A stretch of 48,995 nucleotides of DNA from Prochloraceae cyanobacterium (GCA_030065755.1 JASJDA010000063.1:1-48995), one strand, 5' to 3'; numbered from the stretch's first letter, positions 26,467 through 35,969 are shown. Notes: generated by a model from the sequence alone, not told the origin. Numbers and translations are program-made.

Positions 26467-28410
26467 TTATTTTTGAAACATTCCGTCAACGATATCTCGA
26501 TACCTTTCTCTAACAACGGGACGCTTAATTTTTAAGGTTTGAGTCATCATGCCGTTTTCTTGGGAAAATGGTTCTAAAATAAGCTCAAATTGCCCTATCC
26601 TGTCATCTGCGCGGTATCCTGGACGGTTTTTGACTTCTCGATTTAATTCTTGACGGAATAAATTTACCACTGGTTGGCTGTAGAGGTCACTTTTGTTTAT
26701 TTCTTCTCTAGATACGTCAGAAGAGGGGAGTTGCAAGGAAATTTGTTGCTGTTGCGCCCATGTTTCTAAGGCTTCGAGATTGGGTACTATTAAAGCGCCG
26801 AGCGATCGCTGGTCTTGACCGACTAACATTATTTGGTCTATAAAAGCACTGCGGGCGCAAGCATCTTCAATGGGCTGCGGTTCTATATTCTCTCCGTTAG
26901 TTAGGACGATCGTGTCTTTTGCTCGTCCTGTCAAGACTAGATCGTTAGTAGAAGTCAATCGACCTAAATCCCCACTGTCAAACCAACCTTCTGAGTCAAT
27001 TGCTTTGGCTGTAGCTTCTGGTTTTTTATAATATCCTTGCATGATCTGGGGACCTCTGAGTAATACTAGACCCTGTTTCCCTGTGGGTAAAGTGCTGCGA
27101 GTTTCTGGATCGACGATGCAAACTTCGGTGTCTGCTAGAGGAAGTCCTGCTGAACCTCTGAGATTGTGATGCAAGCGACGAGCGTGGGTAACTGGAGAGG
27201 TTTCGGTAAGTCCGTAGCCGACTAATACATTAATACCGATAATTTCGTAGAAGTTATCTAAATTCAGAGACAACGCTCCACCCCCACTAATGACAGTTTT
27301 AAGCTTTCCACCAGTTGCTTGGCGAATTTTTTTATATACCAAGCGATCGCCTAGGAGGTGAATGGGTCGAAGAAGAGTAGCAATTATGCTAGCAAGTAAA
27401 CGCTCGGTTGCCGAAGGATTGAGGTTTTCTAAGTTTAATCTTTGGGCAGTTCTTCTGGCAATAATATAACGCTCGGAAACATTTAAGAAAAAGTAGGCTA
27501 GTTTTTGTTTGCTAGCAGGTTGTTCGCGAAATTGCTTGCGCACTCCTTCGTAAATTGATTCCCAAAGACGAGGAACGCCTATCATATATTGAGGTTGGTG
27601 TTTCTGAAGGTCTTTTTTAAAAGAGCGTATATTGGTATAAATCTGAGTGCCGCCAAGAGAGAGGAGAAAATATTCTGCTGTCCTTTCGTAAACGTGCCAA
27701 ATGGGAAGAATACTGAGGATGAGTTGACCTGGTCGATCGGGGGGTATAACTGAGGGCAAATTTTGGACCTGATGCAGCAAGTTTCCGTGAGATAGCATTA
27801 CCCCCTTTGGTTTGCCCGTAGTACCGGAAGTGTACATTAGGGTTGCTAGGGTTTGTTTATTTTGTTTGGTGGGTTTTAAGCTATGCTCTGACCCTGCTGC
27901 TAATAGTTGTTCGAAATTGAGGATTTTAATGTTTGTTTGTGCTTCTGGTTGTTCGTCTGAGAGTAAAACGACCAGACTAATAGGCAAATCGTCTAACTCA
28001 GGTATGAGTTTGTTGAGGGTTTTGAGATTTTCTACGACTATTGCCGTGCTGTCGCTGTCGCCGATAATATAAAGTAATTCTTGTCTTTCTGCACTGGAAG
28101 AGCGCACCACGTCTACAGCTCCAGCAGTAATAATTCCTTGGTCAGCAATCATCCAGCGAGGATTATTATCGGCAATGAGGGCAACTTTAGATTCTGCTTC
28201 TATCCCTAATGCTTGTAAACCCGTAGCGAATTGCTGAATCTTTTCCCATAATTGAGTGTAGGTTAGAGTGACTTCTGGTTGGGCGTGAGGATCGTAAAGA
28301 GCGACTATATCCTCGTATTGTTTGGCTGCTATGGGCCACATTTCTGGTAGAGATTCGATTCCAGAATAATCAGCAAATGCAGTTGTGGGAGTTGAAGATA
28401 ATTTGTTCAT
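26467..28410 (-). CDS. aas: Long-chain acyl-ACP synthetase/acyl-CoA synthetase (AMP-forming)
   Basis: A 647-aa ANL-superfamily ligase. The AMP-binding P-loop is YTSGTTGKPKG (residues 193-203), followed by GYGLTETSPV and the hinge SGDLGRLTS...LTGRAKDTIVL. The N-terminus resembles the cyanobacterial fatty-acid-recycling enzyme that activates free fatty acids onto ACP. Length is close to that family. It should act at membranes on free fatty acids. The aminotransferase 139 nt upstream has no obvious functional link. Confidence 0.9.
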   Translation of the reverse strand: MNKLSSTPTTAFADYSGIESLPEMWPIAAKQYEDIVALYDPHAQPEVTLTYTQLWEKIQQFATGLQALGIEAESKVALIADNNPRWMIADQGIITAGAVDVVRSSSAERQELLYIIGDSDSTAIVVENLKTLNKLIPELDDLPISLVVLLSDEQPEAQTNIKILNFEQLLAAGSEHSLKPTKQNKQTLATLMYTSGTTGKPKGVMLSHGNLLHQVQNLPSVIPPDRPGQLILSILPIWHVYERTAEYFLLSLGGTQIYTNIRSFKKDLQKHQPQYMIGVPRLWESIYEGVRKQFREQPASKQKLAYFFLNVSERYIIARRTAQRLNLENLNPSATERLLASIIATLLRPIHLLGDRLVYKKIRQATGGKLKTVISGGGALSLNLDNFYEIIGINVLVGYGLTETSPVTHARRLHHNLRGSAGLPLADTEVCIVDPETRSTLPTGKQGLVLLRGPQIMQGYYKKPEATAKAIDSEGWFDSGDLGRLTSTNDLVLTGRAKDTIVLTNGENIEPQPIEDACARSAFIDQIMLVGQDQRSLGALIVPNLEALETWAQQQQISLQLPSSDVSREEINKSDLYSQPVVNLFRQELNREVKNRPGYRADDRIGQFELILEPFSQENGMMTQTLKIKRPVVRERYRDIVDGMFQK

Positions 28411-28549
28411 AGTTCTACATAAAAAGTGTTTGTATTATATGGTAATCTGCGATCGAGGCGATAAGCCTGGGGCATAGCTGCGCTTACCCCTCACATATTT
28501 ATTAGTCTCTTATAAACCAAGCAAAAGATCGCAAAAAAACAATTAACAA

Positions 28550-29734
28550 TTAAGTACTAAACATCTTAGTTGACAAAATTGCGCGCAAACCTTTAACTAA
28601 TCTCTCAATACCTTCTGTTGCTGTTTCTTCAGACAAGGAACCGTAAGCAACTCGCAAGTAACATCCCTTTTCCATACCAAAAGTCGTCCCAGGAATAACG
28701 GCTACTCTATGTTCTTTTATTAGTTTTTCTGTTAATTCAAAGTCACTCATTTTAGTATTTACTTTCAAGAGAAAATAGAACGCACCATCAGCAGTAGCAC
28801 AGCTGCATAAATCCTCTATCGACTCAAGCGATCGCCTCACTATTCTTCGCACATTTATTATCTGTTCTAAATGTTTTTCACAATAGCTTTTTCCTACATT
28901 TAATGCTCCTAAAGCTGCATATTGAGATATTAATGGAGGGCAAATTAAAATTGTATCTTGGATTTTTTTAACGGCATTTAAGAGATGTTTGGGAATTACC
29001 ATATAGCCGATACGCCAACTGGCAAAACCATAAGCTTTGGAGAGACTATAAAGGGAAATTGTATGAGAATTACTCCCAGCAAATGCTCCAGGAGAATAGT
29101 GTTTTGCTCCATTGTAAGTAAAATATTCGTATGGTTCGTCGCTAATGTGATAAATACCTTTTTCTCGACAGATTTGATTTACTTCATATAAAGCAGATTG
29201 GGAATAAACTGCACCAGTAGGATTGTTAGGTGAAACTGTTACTACTGCTCTGGTTTTATTGGTAATTGCTTTAGCGATCGCCTGGGGACGTAGCTGATAG
29301 TTTTCGTCAGTTGCTACTAATATCGGGCGACAATTAGCCATAGTAATTGCCATTTCGTGATTAAAATAATAAGGCACTTGCAGGATAATTTCGTCTCCAG
29401 CAGAGGTAATGGCAAGAATAGCATTGACAAACGCCATATTACCTCCCGCAGTAACTACGATGTGATTGTCTTCGTTTATTTCAATGCCATTTTCTGCTTT
29501 TAGTTTTGATTTAATTACTGTTAATAAAGGTTCTATTCCTCCCACTGATTTGTATTTGTGATTTTCTCGATAGTCAAGGAATTTAGAAATACCAGCGATC
29601 GCTTCATTAGGAGGACTGTATGACACTACTCCTTGTCCTAAAGATATGGTTCCAGGACAGTCGCGAATTAATTTTCCAATAATAGGAATTATCGGCGACT
29701 GCACTGCATCCATGCGAGATTTGAGCTGTTTCAA
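28550..29734 (-). CDS. Class I/II pyridoxal-phosphate aminotransferase
   Basis: A 394-aa fold-type I PLP enzyme. The PLP lysine is Lys233 in SLSKAYGF, with the NNPTG motif at residues 170-174, the DEPYEYF box (199-205) and the substrate carboxylate-binding Arg in LRVAYGS near the C-terminus. It is close to the aspartate/aromatic-type aminotransferases widely found in cyanobacteria; the exact substrate pair is not assignable. Confidence 0.9.
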   Translation of the reverse strand: MKQLKSRMDAVQSPIIPIIGKLIRDCPGTISLGQGVVSYSPPNEAIAGISKFLDYRENHKYKSVGGIEPLLTVIKSKLKAENGIEINEDNHIVVTAGGNMAFVNAILAITSAGDEIILQVPYYFNHEMAITMANCRPILVATDENYQLRPQAIAKAITNKTRAVVTVSPNNPTGAVYSQSALYEVNQICREKGIYHISDEPYEYFTYNGAKHYSPGAFAGSNSHTISLYSLSKAYGFASWRIGYMVIPKHLLNAVKKIQDTILICPPLISQYAALGALNVGKSYCEKHLEQIINVRRIVRRSLESIEDLCSCATADGAFYFLLKVNTKMSDFELTEKLIKEHRVAVIPGTTFGMEKGCYLRVAYGSLSEETATEGIERLVKGLRAILSTKMFST

Positions 29735-29777
29735 ACTAATTTATTCTCCATTCACTTTGTGCGACAAGTCAACAGTT

Positions 29778-29856
29778 AAAAGTCAAAAGTCAAAAAAGTA
29801 TATTGGGTCGCTAACGCTCGAAGAAAACTTCCGACGTTATTTGACTTTTGACTTTT
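29778..29856. repeat. Inverted heptamer repeat (AAAGTCA) with a 45-nt centre
   Basis: Perfect 17-bp arms, AAAAGTCAAAAGTCAAA (29778-29794) and its complement (29840-29856), flank a centre with GGGTCGCTAACGCTCG. It lies in the 308-nt gap between the divergent aminotransferase and the large secreted protein. A GAAGTCA version of the same design is at 47472. The rest of the gap is AT-rich with no ORF. Confidence 0.8.
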
Positions 29857-30042
29857 GAAGATGTATTCTTACTCTAAATAATGTCAGAAAAATTTCTGTC
29901 TTCACTTAGCAATATTTAATTAAATTCAAAATAGTTTATCTTCAGTGATAAGATATTTTCCTTGGAGGGCAAAACAGCAGAGAAGTTTTATAGAACATCT
30001 CTACTCCGTTGTTAACTTTACAATCAGCGAGAAGATAAACGG

Positions 30043-33000
30043 ATGCTAACTTTTAAACCAGTAGGTACATTAGCTGGAAATGGTGCGGAAATTCCTGCTT
30101 ACGATCCTATATCTCGACGTTTATTTGTTACTACTGGATCTGGGGTAGATATTCTCGATATTAGCACTCCCAATAATCCCACTAGAATTAGTACTATTGA
30201 TATTTTAGCTCTAGGCGCTGGAGCTAATAGCGTTGCGGTTAAAAATGATATCGTTGCTGTCGCTGTTGAAGCTAATAATAAACAACTTCCTGGTCGAGTT
30301 GGTTTCTTCGATACTAATGGAAATCCACTCGGTTCTCTAACAGTTGGTTCTCTACCAGATATGCTGACCTTTACTTCCGACGGGACTAAGGTTTTAGTAG
30401 CAAATGAAGGGGAACCTAACGACAATTATACAGTGGATCCAGAAGGGTCTGTGAGTATTGTCGATATCTCAGCGGGGGTAGAAAATGTAACTGTTACTAC
30501 TGCGTCTTTTACTGCGTTTAACAATCGCCAACAGGAATTAATCGATAAAGGGGTGCGCATCTTTGGTCCCAATTCTAGCGTAGCCCAAGACCTCGAACCA
30601 GAATATATCGCTGTTTCACCCGATCGTACCACTGCGTTTGTCACCTTACAAGAAAACAACGCTTTTGCTGTAGTAGATATCGACTCCAACAGCAATAATT
30701 TCGGTACTGTTTTAGATATCTTACCTATAGGCTATAAAGACCACAGCCGAGGACAACCTAGTTTAGAACAATTTACCTTTACAAATTTACCAGTCCTGGG
30801 GACAACTGCAACAGTAAACCCAACTAACCCAACTCAAACTACTCCAGGACAGGATATTTTATTAGGGGGTTTGTCGGGACTATTTTATGAAGGAAAGGCA
30901 AATAATGGCAATCTTCAATTTGTTACCATACCCGATCGCGGGCCAAATGGAGAACCCACCGACGTAAATGGGGACGGAAATAAAGAAAGACCCTTTGCTT
31001 TACCAGACTATCAAGCGCGGGTGATTCGTTTCGAGTTAAATGAAACCACTGGTAATATTGAAAATCTCTCTGAAATACTCCTAACTAGGGAAGACGGTAT
31101 AACTCCTATTACGGGTCGTCCCAATAGTCCGAGGTTAGATGAAACGCCCGTAGATTTATTTGGCAATCTTCTACAATACGATCGCTTCGGTGCAGATCTA
31201 GAAGGAGTGGTAGTTGCACCAGACGGAACTTTTTGGATGTCGGACGAATACCGTCCGGCAATCTATCATTTTAATGCCAATGGAGTACTATTAGACCGCT
31301 TTATTCCCAAAGGAACGTCGGGTTTAGCTGCGTTTAGCGAGTTAGTGGTGTTTGGGGACAGTCTCTCCGATACTGGCAATTTATTTAACCTCAGCAACGG
31401 ACAACAACCACCTACACCACCCTATTTCCAGCAAAGAGTTTCTAATGGACCCCTTTGGATCGATCGTATCGCCCCCGAACTAGGTATTAACCTCAACGAC
31501 GTTACTAATTTTGCTATTAGTGGTGCAACTACAGGAACTAGTTATTTTGGCCCGTTAATTCCACCTCCACAGAATGTAGGATTACTCAATCAAATTGACA
31601 GTTATGTTGCTAGTGTTGGTGCAGCTGGTGCAGATCCAGATGCTTTATACTTTGTTTTGGCAGGTTCTAACGATATTTTACTAGCTTTATCTAGTGGAGT
31701 TCGACCGCAAAATGTGGATGTTGTCGGCGCAGTAGACAACCTGGAAACAGCAGTTAACAGATTAGTGGGTTTGGGGGCTACTAATATCGTAATACCCAAT
31801 TCTGTCGATTTGGGTGTAATACCTTTTACCTCAGCTTTCTCTAATGCAGCTACCCAAGTTACCCAAGCTTTCAATGCGGAGCTCAATAGGGCGATCGCTA
31901 CTCTAGAAGCTACCAACCCTGGGTTAAATATTATTCCAGTAGATTCTTTTGGTTTGTCTCAGAATGTTGCAACTAACCCAGGTAACTTTGGTTTTACTAA
32001 TGTCACCGATACCTTAATAACTCAAATTCAACCCCAAAATCCAGAGGGCTTTGCTTTCTGGGATCCCGCTCATCCTACCACTCAATATCACGCTTTAGTT
32101 GCCGAACAATTCCAAAATGCACTGATTAACGAGGGACTTCTCCCCAACTACGGTACGGAAACACTCCCTACAGAATATGCCAATCGCCGACGCAATCGAG
32201 GTTTTGAAGCACTTTCCCTCGATACTAACAATAGTATCCTCTACAGCTTTATTCAAACCCCTCTAGCCAATCCCGATCGCGATACGTCCGACAACTCCCA
32301 GATTATCCGCATGCTGGGTATTAACCCCGCTAACGGCAATCCCGTAGCTGAATATGCTTATGTCTTAGAAGACCCCGACTTTCGCAGTGGCGGACGGGTT
32401 GATAAAATTGCCGATGCTACTTTCGATGCTGCTAATGACGTATTTTACGTCACCGAACGGGATTCTTCTACAGCTTCAAGCGCCAGCAAGTACGTATTTG
32501 CCACAGACTTAAACAATGCTACTAATCTCCTCAATTCCTCCTTCTTCACCTCACAAATAGATAGCGTGCAAGCGGTTCCAACTAATAATTCCACCGCTAC
32601 AGGAGAAGCGGTATTGCGACTTAATGCCGCAGGAGATGCCTTAACTTATAGTATTACCGTTTCTGGATTAGATTTTGGTGCCTATTTCCCCTCACAAACT
32701 CCTCAAACTCCCGATACTGCTGACGACGTTACTCGGATTCATTTCCACAATGCACCGAGGGGCGAAAATGGGAATGTAGTTTTCGGTATTATTAATCCCA
32801 ATCAAGATGACGACGACTTAACATTTACTCTCAACCCCGACGGTTCGACTACTGTTTCTGGAATTTGGGAACAGACAGATATAGCTGCCAGTCAACCCCT
32901 AAGTAATTTTCTCTTCGACCTGCAAAATGCTCGACCCAACATAGATATTCCTCTCTACTTCAATATTCACACCACAGCTTTTCCTGGGGGAGAAATTCGC

Positions 33001-34758
33001 GGACAAATTCAAGGTGCAACTTTAGAACAATTGACCGCTGACAACTTAGCAGATTTAAATGTTAATGCAGCAGACAAGCGCAAAGTTACCAATCTTCCCT
33101 CTCTAGGATATGTAGCAGGAGACAAACCAGAAGGTTTAGCATTAGTAGATGGCAATCGCTTAGCTGTTCTCAACGATAACGACTTCGGTTTACTCGATCG
33201 AGAAATACCCGTTGACGGTACGGTTCCAGTTAATCCCAATCCGACTCCAGTAGTTTTAGGATTAATCGACTTTCCTCCTGGAAATACCCTCGATGCAAGC
33301 AATCGAGATAGTGGAATTAACCTACAAAACTATCCCATCTTCGGAATGTTTCAACCAGACGGGTTCGATTCCTTTGAAATTAATGGCAATACTTATTACA
33401 TCACCGCTAACGAAGGAGATAGCCGCGACTATACTGCTTTTAGCGAAGAAGCGCGCATAGCAGATTTAACCCTAGATCCCCAAGCTTTCCCCAACGCTGC
33501 ACGACTCCAACAAGATGCGGTATTGGGTCGCCTAAAAGTAACCACCACCTTGGGAGATACAGACGGGGATGGAGACTACGATCGATTATTTGCTTATGGC
33601 GGACGATCGTTTACCATCTGGGACGAATCTGGCAATCTAGTCTTCGATGCTGGGGACCAGTTTGAAAGAATTACCGCTCAACAAGTTCCCAATATATTTA
33701 ACTCTAATGGCGCACCCGACACTTTTGACCAACGATCGGACGATAAAGGACCAGAACCAGAAAGCGCAGTAACTGGAGTGATTGGGGCGCGCACCTATGC
33801 TTTCATAGGTTTAGAAAGGATTGGCGGATTTATGGTTTATGACGTAAGTACCCCCACTAATCCCAAATTTGTCGAATATATTCCCTCTAAACAAGGAGAT
33901 ATTTCTCCTGAAGGTCTCAAATATATCCCCCCCAGTGAAAGTCCCAATGGTTCTCCTTTGTTAGTAACTGCTAACGAAGAAAGCAAGACCACCACTATTT
34001 ACGAAATTGACACCCCAACAGAATTGATATTTGGTGGCACTAGGAACGATAATTTTAATGCTGCTGTTCCCAATTCTAATTTCGACGGTGTTAGTGATAT
34101 TGTCTTCACTGGTGCAGGTCAAGATGTTGTCGATAGCAGTGGAGTAATTGAGACTGTCCGCAATCTGTCCAACCGTATCTATACGGGTAGTGGGAACGAT
34201 CGGGCTGCAGTTGGCATAGGGGATCGGGTTTTTGCTGGTGCTGGAAACGATATCTTTGATGCAACTGCAAATAAAGGCAAAAATCGCGTCTATGGTGGAG
34301 ATGGCAAAGATCGATTTTCTGGAGGTAGTGGCGATCGCTTCTTTGGTGGAGGTGGAAACGATACTTTCGATCTCTCTACTGGCACTGGTAACAACCGCGC
34401 TTATGGTAACGAAGGTAACGATATTTTCAGACTCGGTAGTGGCGATCGAGTTATAGGTGCATCTGGCAATGACGAATTTTACGTTCGTACTGGCGGCAAT
34501 AATACTATGACTGGCGGACAAGGTGCCGACCAGTTTTGGATCTTCGATACTCAAGCTCCTAATGCTGTCAATACTGTTACCGATTTTGAAATTGCCCTTG
34601 ACGTTATTGGTTTTGTCGGTAGCGATCGAGGTGCGATCGTCTTCAGAGATGGAGCACGAGGCGCTATTATTGCTCTTAATAATGGCCCCGATCTGGCAGT
34701 TTTCTCAGGTATTGTTGCTAGCGAATTGGAGGCTAATGCTACTTTAGTTTTTTTCTAG
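30043..34758 (+). CDS. Giant multidomain secreted protein: choice-of-anchor I, phytase-like, GDSL and CHRD domains with RTX-like C-terminus
   Basis: A 1571-aa protein with nested domains. Residues 1-230 and about 1100-1320 are the two halves of a choice-of-anchor I beta-propeller (ANEGEPND early, ANEGDSRDY late). Between them is an esterase-like phytase domain (about 275-432, 700-835, 990-1080). This is itself interrupted by a GDSL hydrolase (about 433-700; Ser440 in FGDSLSD, GSND 541-544, Asp674 and His677 in DPAH) and by a CHRD domain (about 838-990, HFHNAPRGENG, GGEIRGQI). The C-terminal 245 aa contain Gly/Asn/Asp repeats (GGGGNDTFD, GGQGADQF) like haemolysin-type calcium-binding proteins, which suggests type I secretion; no Sec signal peptide is seen. 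A terminator follows. Domain borders are approximate. Confidence 0.85.
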   Translation: MLTFKPVGTLAGNGAEIPAYDPISRRLFVTTGSGVDILDISTPNNPTRISTIDILALGAGANSVAVKNDIVAVAVEANNKQLPGRVGFFDTNGNPLGSLTVGSLPDMLTFTSDGTKVLVANEGEPNDNYTVDPEGSVSIVDISAGVENVTVTTASFTAFNNRQQELIDKGVRIFGPNSSVAQDLEPEYIAVSPDRTTAFVTLQENNAFAVVDIDSNSNNFGTVLDILPIGYKDHSRGQPSLEQFTFTNLPVLGTTATVNPTNPTQTTPGQDILLGGLSGLFYEGKANNGNLQFVTIPDRGPNGEPTDVNGDGNKERPFALPDYQARVIRFELNETTGNIENLSEILLTREDGITPITGRPNSPRLDETPVDLFGNLLQYDRFGADLEGVVVAPDGTFWMSDEYRPAIYHFNANGVLLDRFIPKGTSGLAAFSELVVFGDSLSDTGNLFNLSNGQQPPTPPYFQQRVSNGPLWIDRIAPELGINLNDVTNFAISGATTGTSYFGPLIPPPQNVGLLNQIDSYVASVGAAGADPDALYFVLAGSNDILLALSSGVRPQNVDVVGAVDNLETAVNRLVGLGATNIVIPNSVDLGVIPFTSAFSNAATQVTQAFNAELNRAIATLEATNPGLNIIPVDSFGLSQNVATNPGNFGFTNVTDTLITQIQPQNPEGFAFWDPAHPTTQYHALVAEQFQNALINEGLLPNYGTETLPTEYANRRRNRGFEALSLDTNNSILYSFIQTPLANPDRDTSDNSQIIRMLGINPANGNPVAEYAYVLEDPDFRSGGRVDKIADATFDAANDVFYVTERDSSTASSASKYVFATDLNNATNLLNSSFFTSQIDSVQAVPTNNSTATGEAVLRLNAAGDALTYSITVSGLDFGAYFPSQTPQTPDTADDVTRIHFHNAPRGENGNVVFGIINPNQDDDDLTFTLNPDGSTTVSGIWEQTDIAASQPLSNFLFDLQNARPNIDIPLYFNIHTTAFPGGEIRGQIQGATLEQLTADNLADLNVNAADKRKVTNLPSLGYVAGDKPEGLALVDGNRLAVLNDNDFGLLDREIPVDGTVPVNPNPTPVVLGLIDFPPGNTLDASNRDSGINLQNYPIFGMFQPDGFDSFEINGNTYYITANEGDSRDYTAFSEEARIADLTLDPQAFPNAARLQQDAVLGRLKVTTTLGDTDGDGDYDRLFAYGGRSFTIWDESGNLVFDAGDQFERITAQQVPNIFNSNGAPDTFDQRSDDKGPEPESAVTGVIGARTYAFIGLERIGGFMVYDVSTPTNPKFVEYIPSKQGDISPEGLKYIPPSESPNGSPLLVTANEESKTTTIYEIDTPTELIFGGTRNDNFNAAVPNSNFDGVSDIVFTGAGQDVVDSSGVIETVRNLSNRIYTGSGNDRAAVGIGDRVFAGAGNDIFDATANKGKNRVYGGDGKDRFSGGSGDRFFGGGGNDTFDLSTGTGNNRAYGNEGNDIFRLGSGDRVIGASGNDEFYVRTGGNNTMTGGQGADQFWIFDTQAPNAVNTVTDFEIALDVIGFVGSDRGAIVFRDGARGAIIALNNGPDLAVFSGIVASELEANATLVFF

Positions 34759-34766
34759 TTTTTTAG

Positions 34767-34812
34767 TCGGGGAGGAAAATTTTTGCTTTCTCCCCAGAGT
34801 AACTTTTTTGTT
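34767..34812 (+). terminator. Terminator of the giant gene
   Basis: A stem GGGGAG-GAAA paired with TTTC-TCCCC (34775-34796, one bulge) begins 16 nt after the stop codon and is followed by AGAGTAACTTTTTT. This has the general layout of an intrinsic terminator, though the T run starts about 10 nt after the stem. Confidence 0.55.
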
Positions 34813-34885
34813 ATTATTCCTTTCCTTCTTCTCTTTTGATTTTTGACTTAGAAAAAGCAAATTATTAAAAATTAATTTTATAGCA

Positions 34886-34973
34886 CTACGCAATTTGGTT
34901 AGGACATCTTTAAAGCTAAGGTTGTGTTTACTAAGGAGCAAATTCGGGGAAATGTCCTAACCAAATCGCGTAG
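34886..34973. mobile_element. MITE-like element with 22-bp terminal inverted repeats
   Basis: Left arm 34886-34907 (CTACGCAATTTGGTTAGGAC + AT) and right arm 34952-34973 are inverted repeats with 21 of 22 matches. The interior is 44 nt with no coding capacity. TATAG occurs just outside both ends (34879-34883 and 34977-34981), possibly a target duplication. This fits a non-autonomous miniature transposon; its parent IS is not in the window. Confidence 0.7.
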
Positions 34974-35007
34974 CCATATAGTTAAAATTGCTTAAAATCA
35001 TCGATTC

Positions 35008-35051
35008 CCATACTTTTTAATACTTTTTCTTACTATTTTTCATACTTTTTT
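35008..35051. repeat. CATACTTTTT-type array
   Basis: Four CATACTTTTT-like words (CCATACTTTTT, AATACTTTTT, CTTACTATTTTT, CATACTTTTTT) with about 10-13-nt spacing, 80-120 nt upstream of the small gene at 35131. The same kind of array precedes the small gene at 6900. Confidence 0.5.
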
Positions 35052-35130
35052 CCACGTTAAAACCAGAAAAAAAGTTTCAAAATAGTTAATAAGAAAGAAT
35101 AATTACAACAATCAATTAGAAGGAGCAATC

Positions 35131-35277
35131 GTGAAATCCTTAGTCACCAAACAATCTATAACTCCCAATAATACTTCTCAAACAACCGAGACTCAAACGA
35201 AAGAAACTCATTTAGAAGCAAGATGGATTAAAGTTGATGGTAAGTTAGTTTGTCGTTGGGTTACGATCGAGGAATAA
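35131..35277 (+). CDS. Small conserved cyanobacterial protein (48 aa)
   Basis: A GTG-start ORF preceded by a good Shine-Dalgarno sequence (AGAAGGAG, 7 nt spacing). The N-terminal half is Thr/Gln-rich; the C-terminal half is LEARWIKVDGKLVCRWV, a motif I recall in several short cyanobacterial proteins of unknown function. No membrane segment. It is flanked upstream by the CATACTTTTT array and a MITE-like element. Confidence 0.7.
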   Translation: MKSLVTKQSITPNNTSQTTETQTKETHLEARWIKVDGKLVCRWVTIEE

Positions 35278-35385
35278 TTAAACAACACTATCGTTGACAC
35301 TCTCTCAGACCACTTTTGACAACAGAAATGATGTACGTACAGATATGACAAAATATATTGAGTTTCACTATTTCAGATAAATAAG

Positions 35386-35490
35386 ATGTCGCGCTCTCTA
35401 AAAGTAGGTAGGGAATATCTAGAGAAAGTTAAATTAGCACTGTTACGCAATAATTTTCCTTCTCAAAGAGCCCTCAACGACAATCTCTGA
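35386..35490 (+). pseudogene. Remnant of an HTH-headed signalling/NTPase gene
   Basis: A 34-codon frame MSRSLKVGREYLEKVKLALL...PSQRALNDNL then stop. From memory this matches the N-terminal leader of large cyanobacterial proteins (HTH followed by NB-ARC/STAND or WD40 modules), where a pattern RSLKVA..Y...VK.ALKRN.FPSQ.ALA..LGL starts a DNA-binding domain. Here the frame stops in the middle of that HTH and no downstream continuation is seen in any frame. Most likely a decayed gene end; a genuine micropeptide is less likely. Confidence 0.5.
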
Positions 35491-35562
35491 TTTAGTTAAC
35501 TGTGAAATAATGCTTTGTAGTCTTCTCTATCGATAAATTTTAAATGCTTATTATTATGTAAG

Positions 35563-35597
35563 GATGACGGGCTTTTTCTTTATTTATTGCCCGTCGT
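35563..35597. terminator. Possible terminator of the RRM gene
   Basis: A stem GACGGGC/GCCCGTC (35564-35570 and 35590-35596) lies about 60 nt beyond the minus-strand rbp stop. No clean T run follows on either strand, so termination is only suggested. Confidence 0.3.
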
Positions 35598-35654
35598 TTA
35601 AAGAGTTCTCCCTTGAGTGCCTGGAAAGGGCATATAATTTTCAATAAATTGGCA

Positions 35655-35969
35655 TTAATAGCGACTGCCACTAAAACCATTAGTTTTACGCTCGCCGCCA
35701 GAGAAACTGCGATTATTATTATTGTTTTCTCGCGGTCTAGCCTTGTTGACTTTCATGTTGCGACCCATCCAGGTAGCACCATCTAAGGTTTCTATTGCTG
35801 CTGTTTCTTCAGCTTCGCTAGACATTTCTACGAACCCAAAACCGCGTTTGCGTCCTGTTTCCCGATCGGTTGGGAGATAAACGCGTTTAACGGTTCCGTA
35901 TTCAGCAAATACATTGCTGAGGTCGTCTTCTGTTACCTCATATGATAAATTACCGACATAAATAGACAT
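35655..35969 (-). CDS. RRM-type RNA-binding protein
   Basis: A 104-aa single-RRM protein of the cyanobacterial Rbp family. RNP2 is IYVGNLSY (residues 3-10) and RNP1 is KRGFGFVEM (about 41-49). The C-terminal tail is short and Asn/Ser/Gly-rich (NNNNRSFSGGERKTNGFSG). In relatives these proteins bind RNA, localise mRNAs and respond to cold. The upstream gap of 454 nt leaves room for a long 5' leader, as is usual in this family. A hairpin CTAATCT/AGATTAG lies at 36079-36098. Confidence 0.95.
   Translation of the reverse strand: MSIYVGNLSYEVTEDDLSNVFAEYGTVKRVYLPTDRETGRKRGFGFVEMSSEAEETAAIETLDGATWMGRNMKVNKARPRENNNNNRSFSGGERKTNGFSGSRY

Noticed and set aside
33961-34554. 197-codon minus-strand frame.
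   Set aside because: Antisense shadow of the Gly/Asn/Asp repeats of the giant protein; Ser/Thr/Ile-rich composition follows from that.
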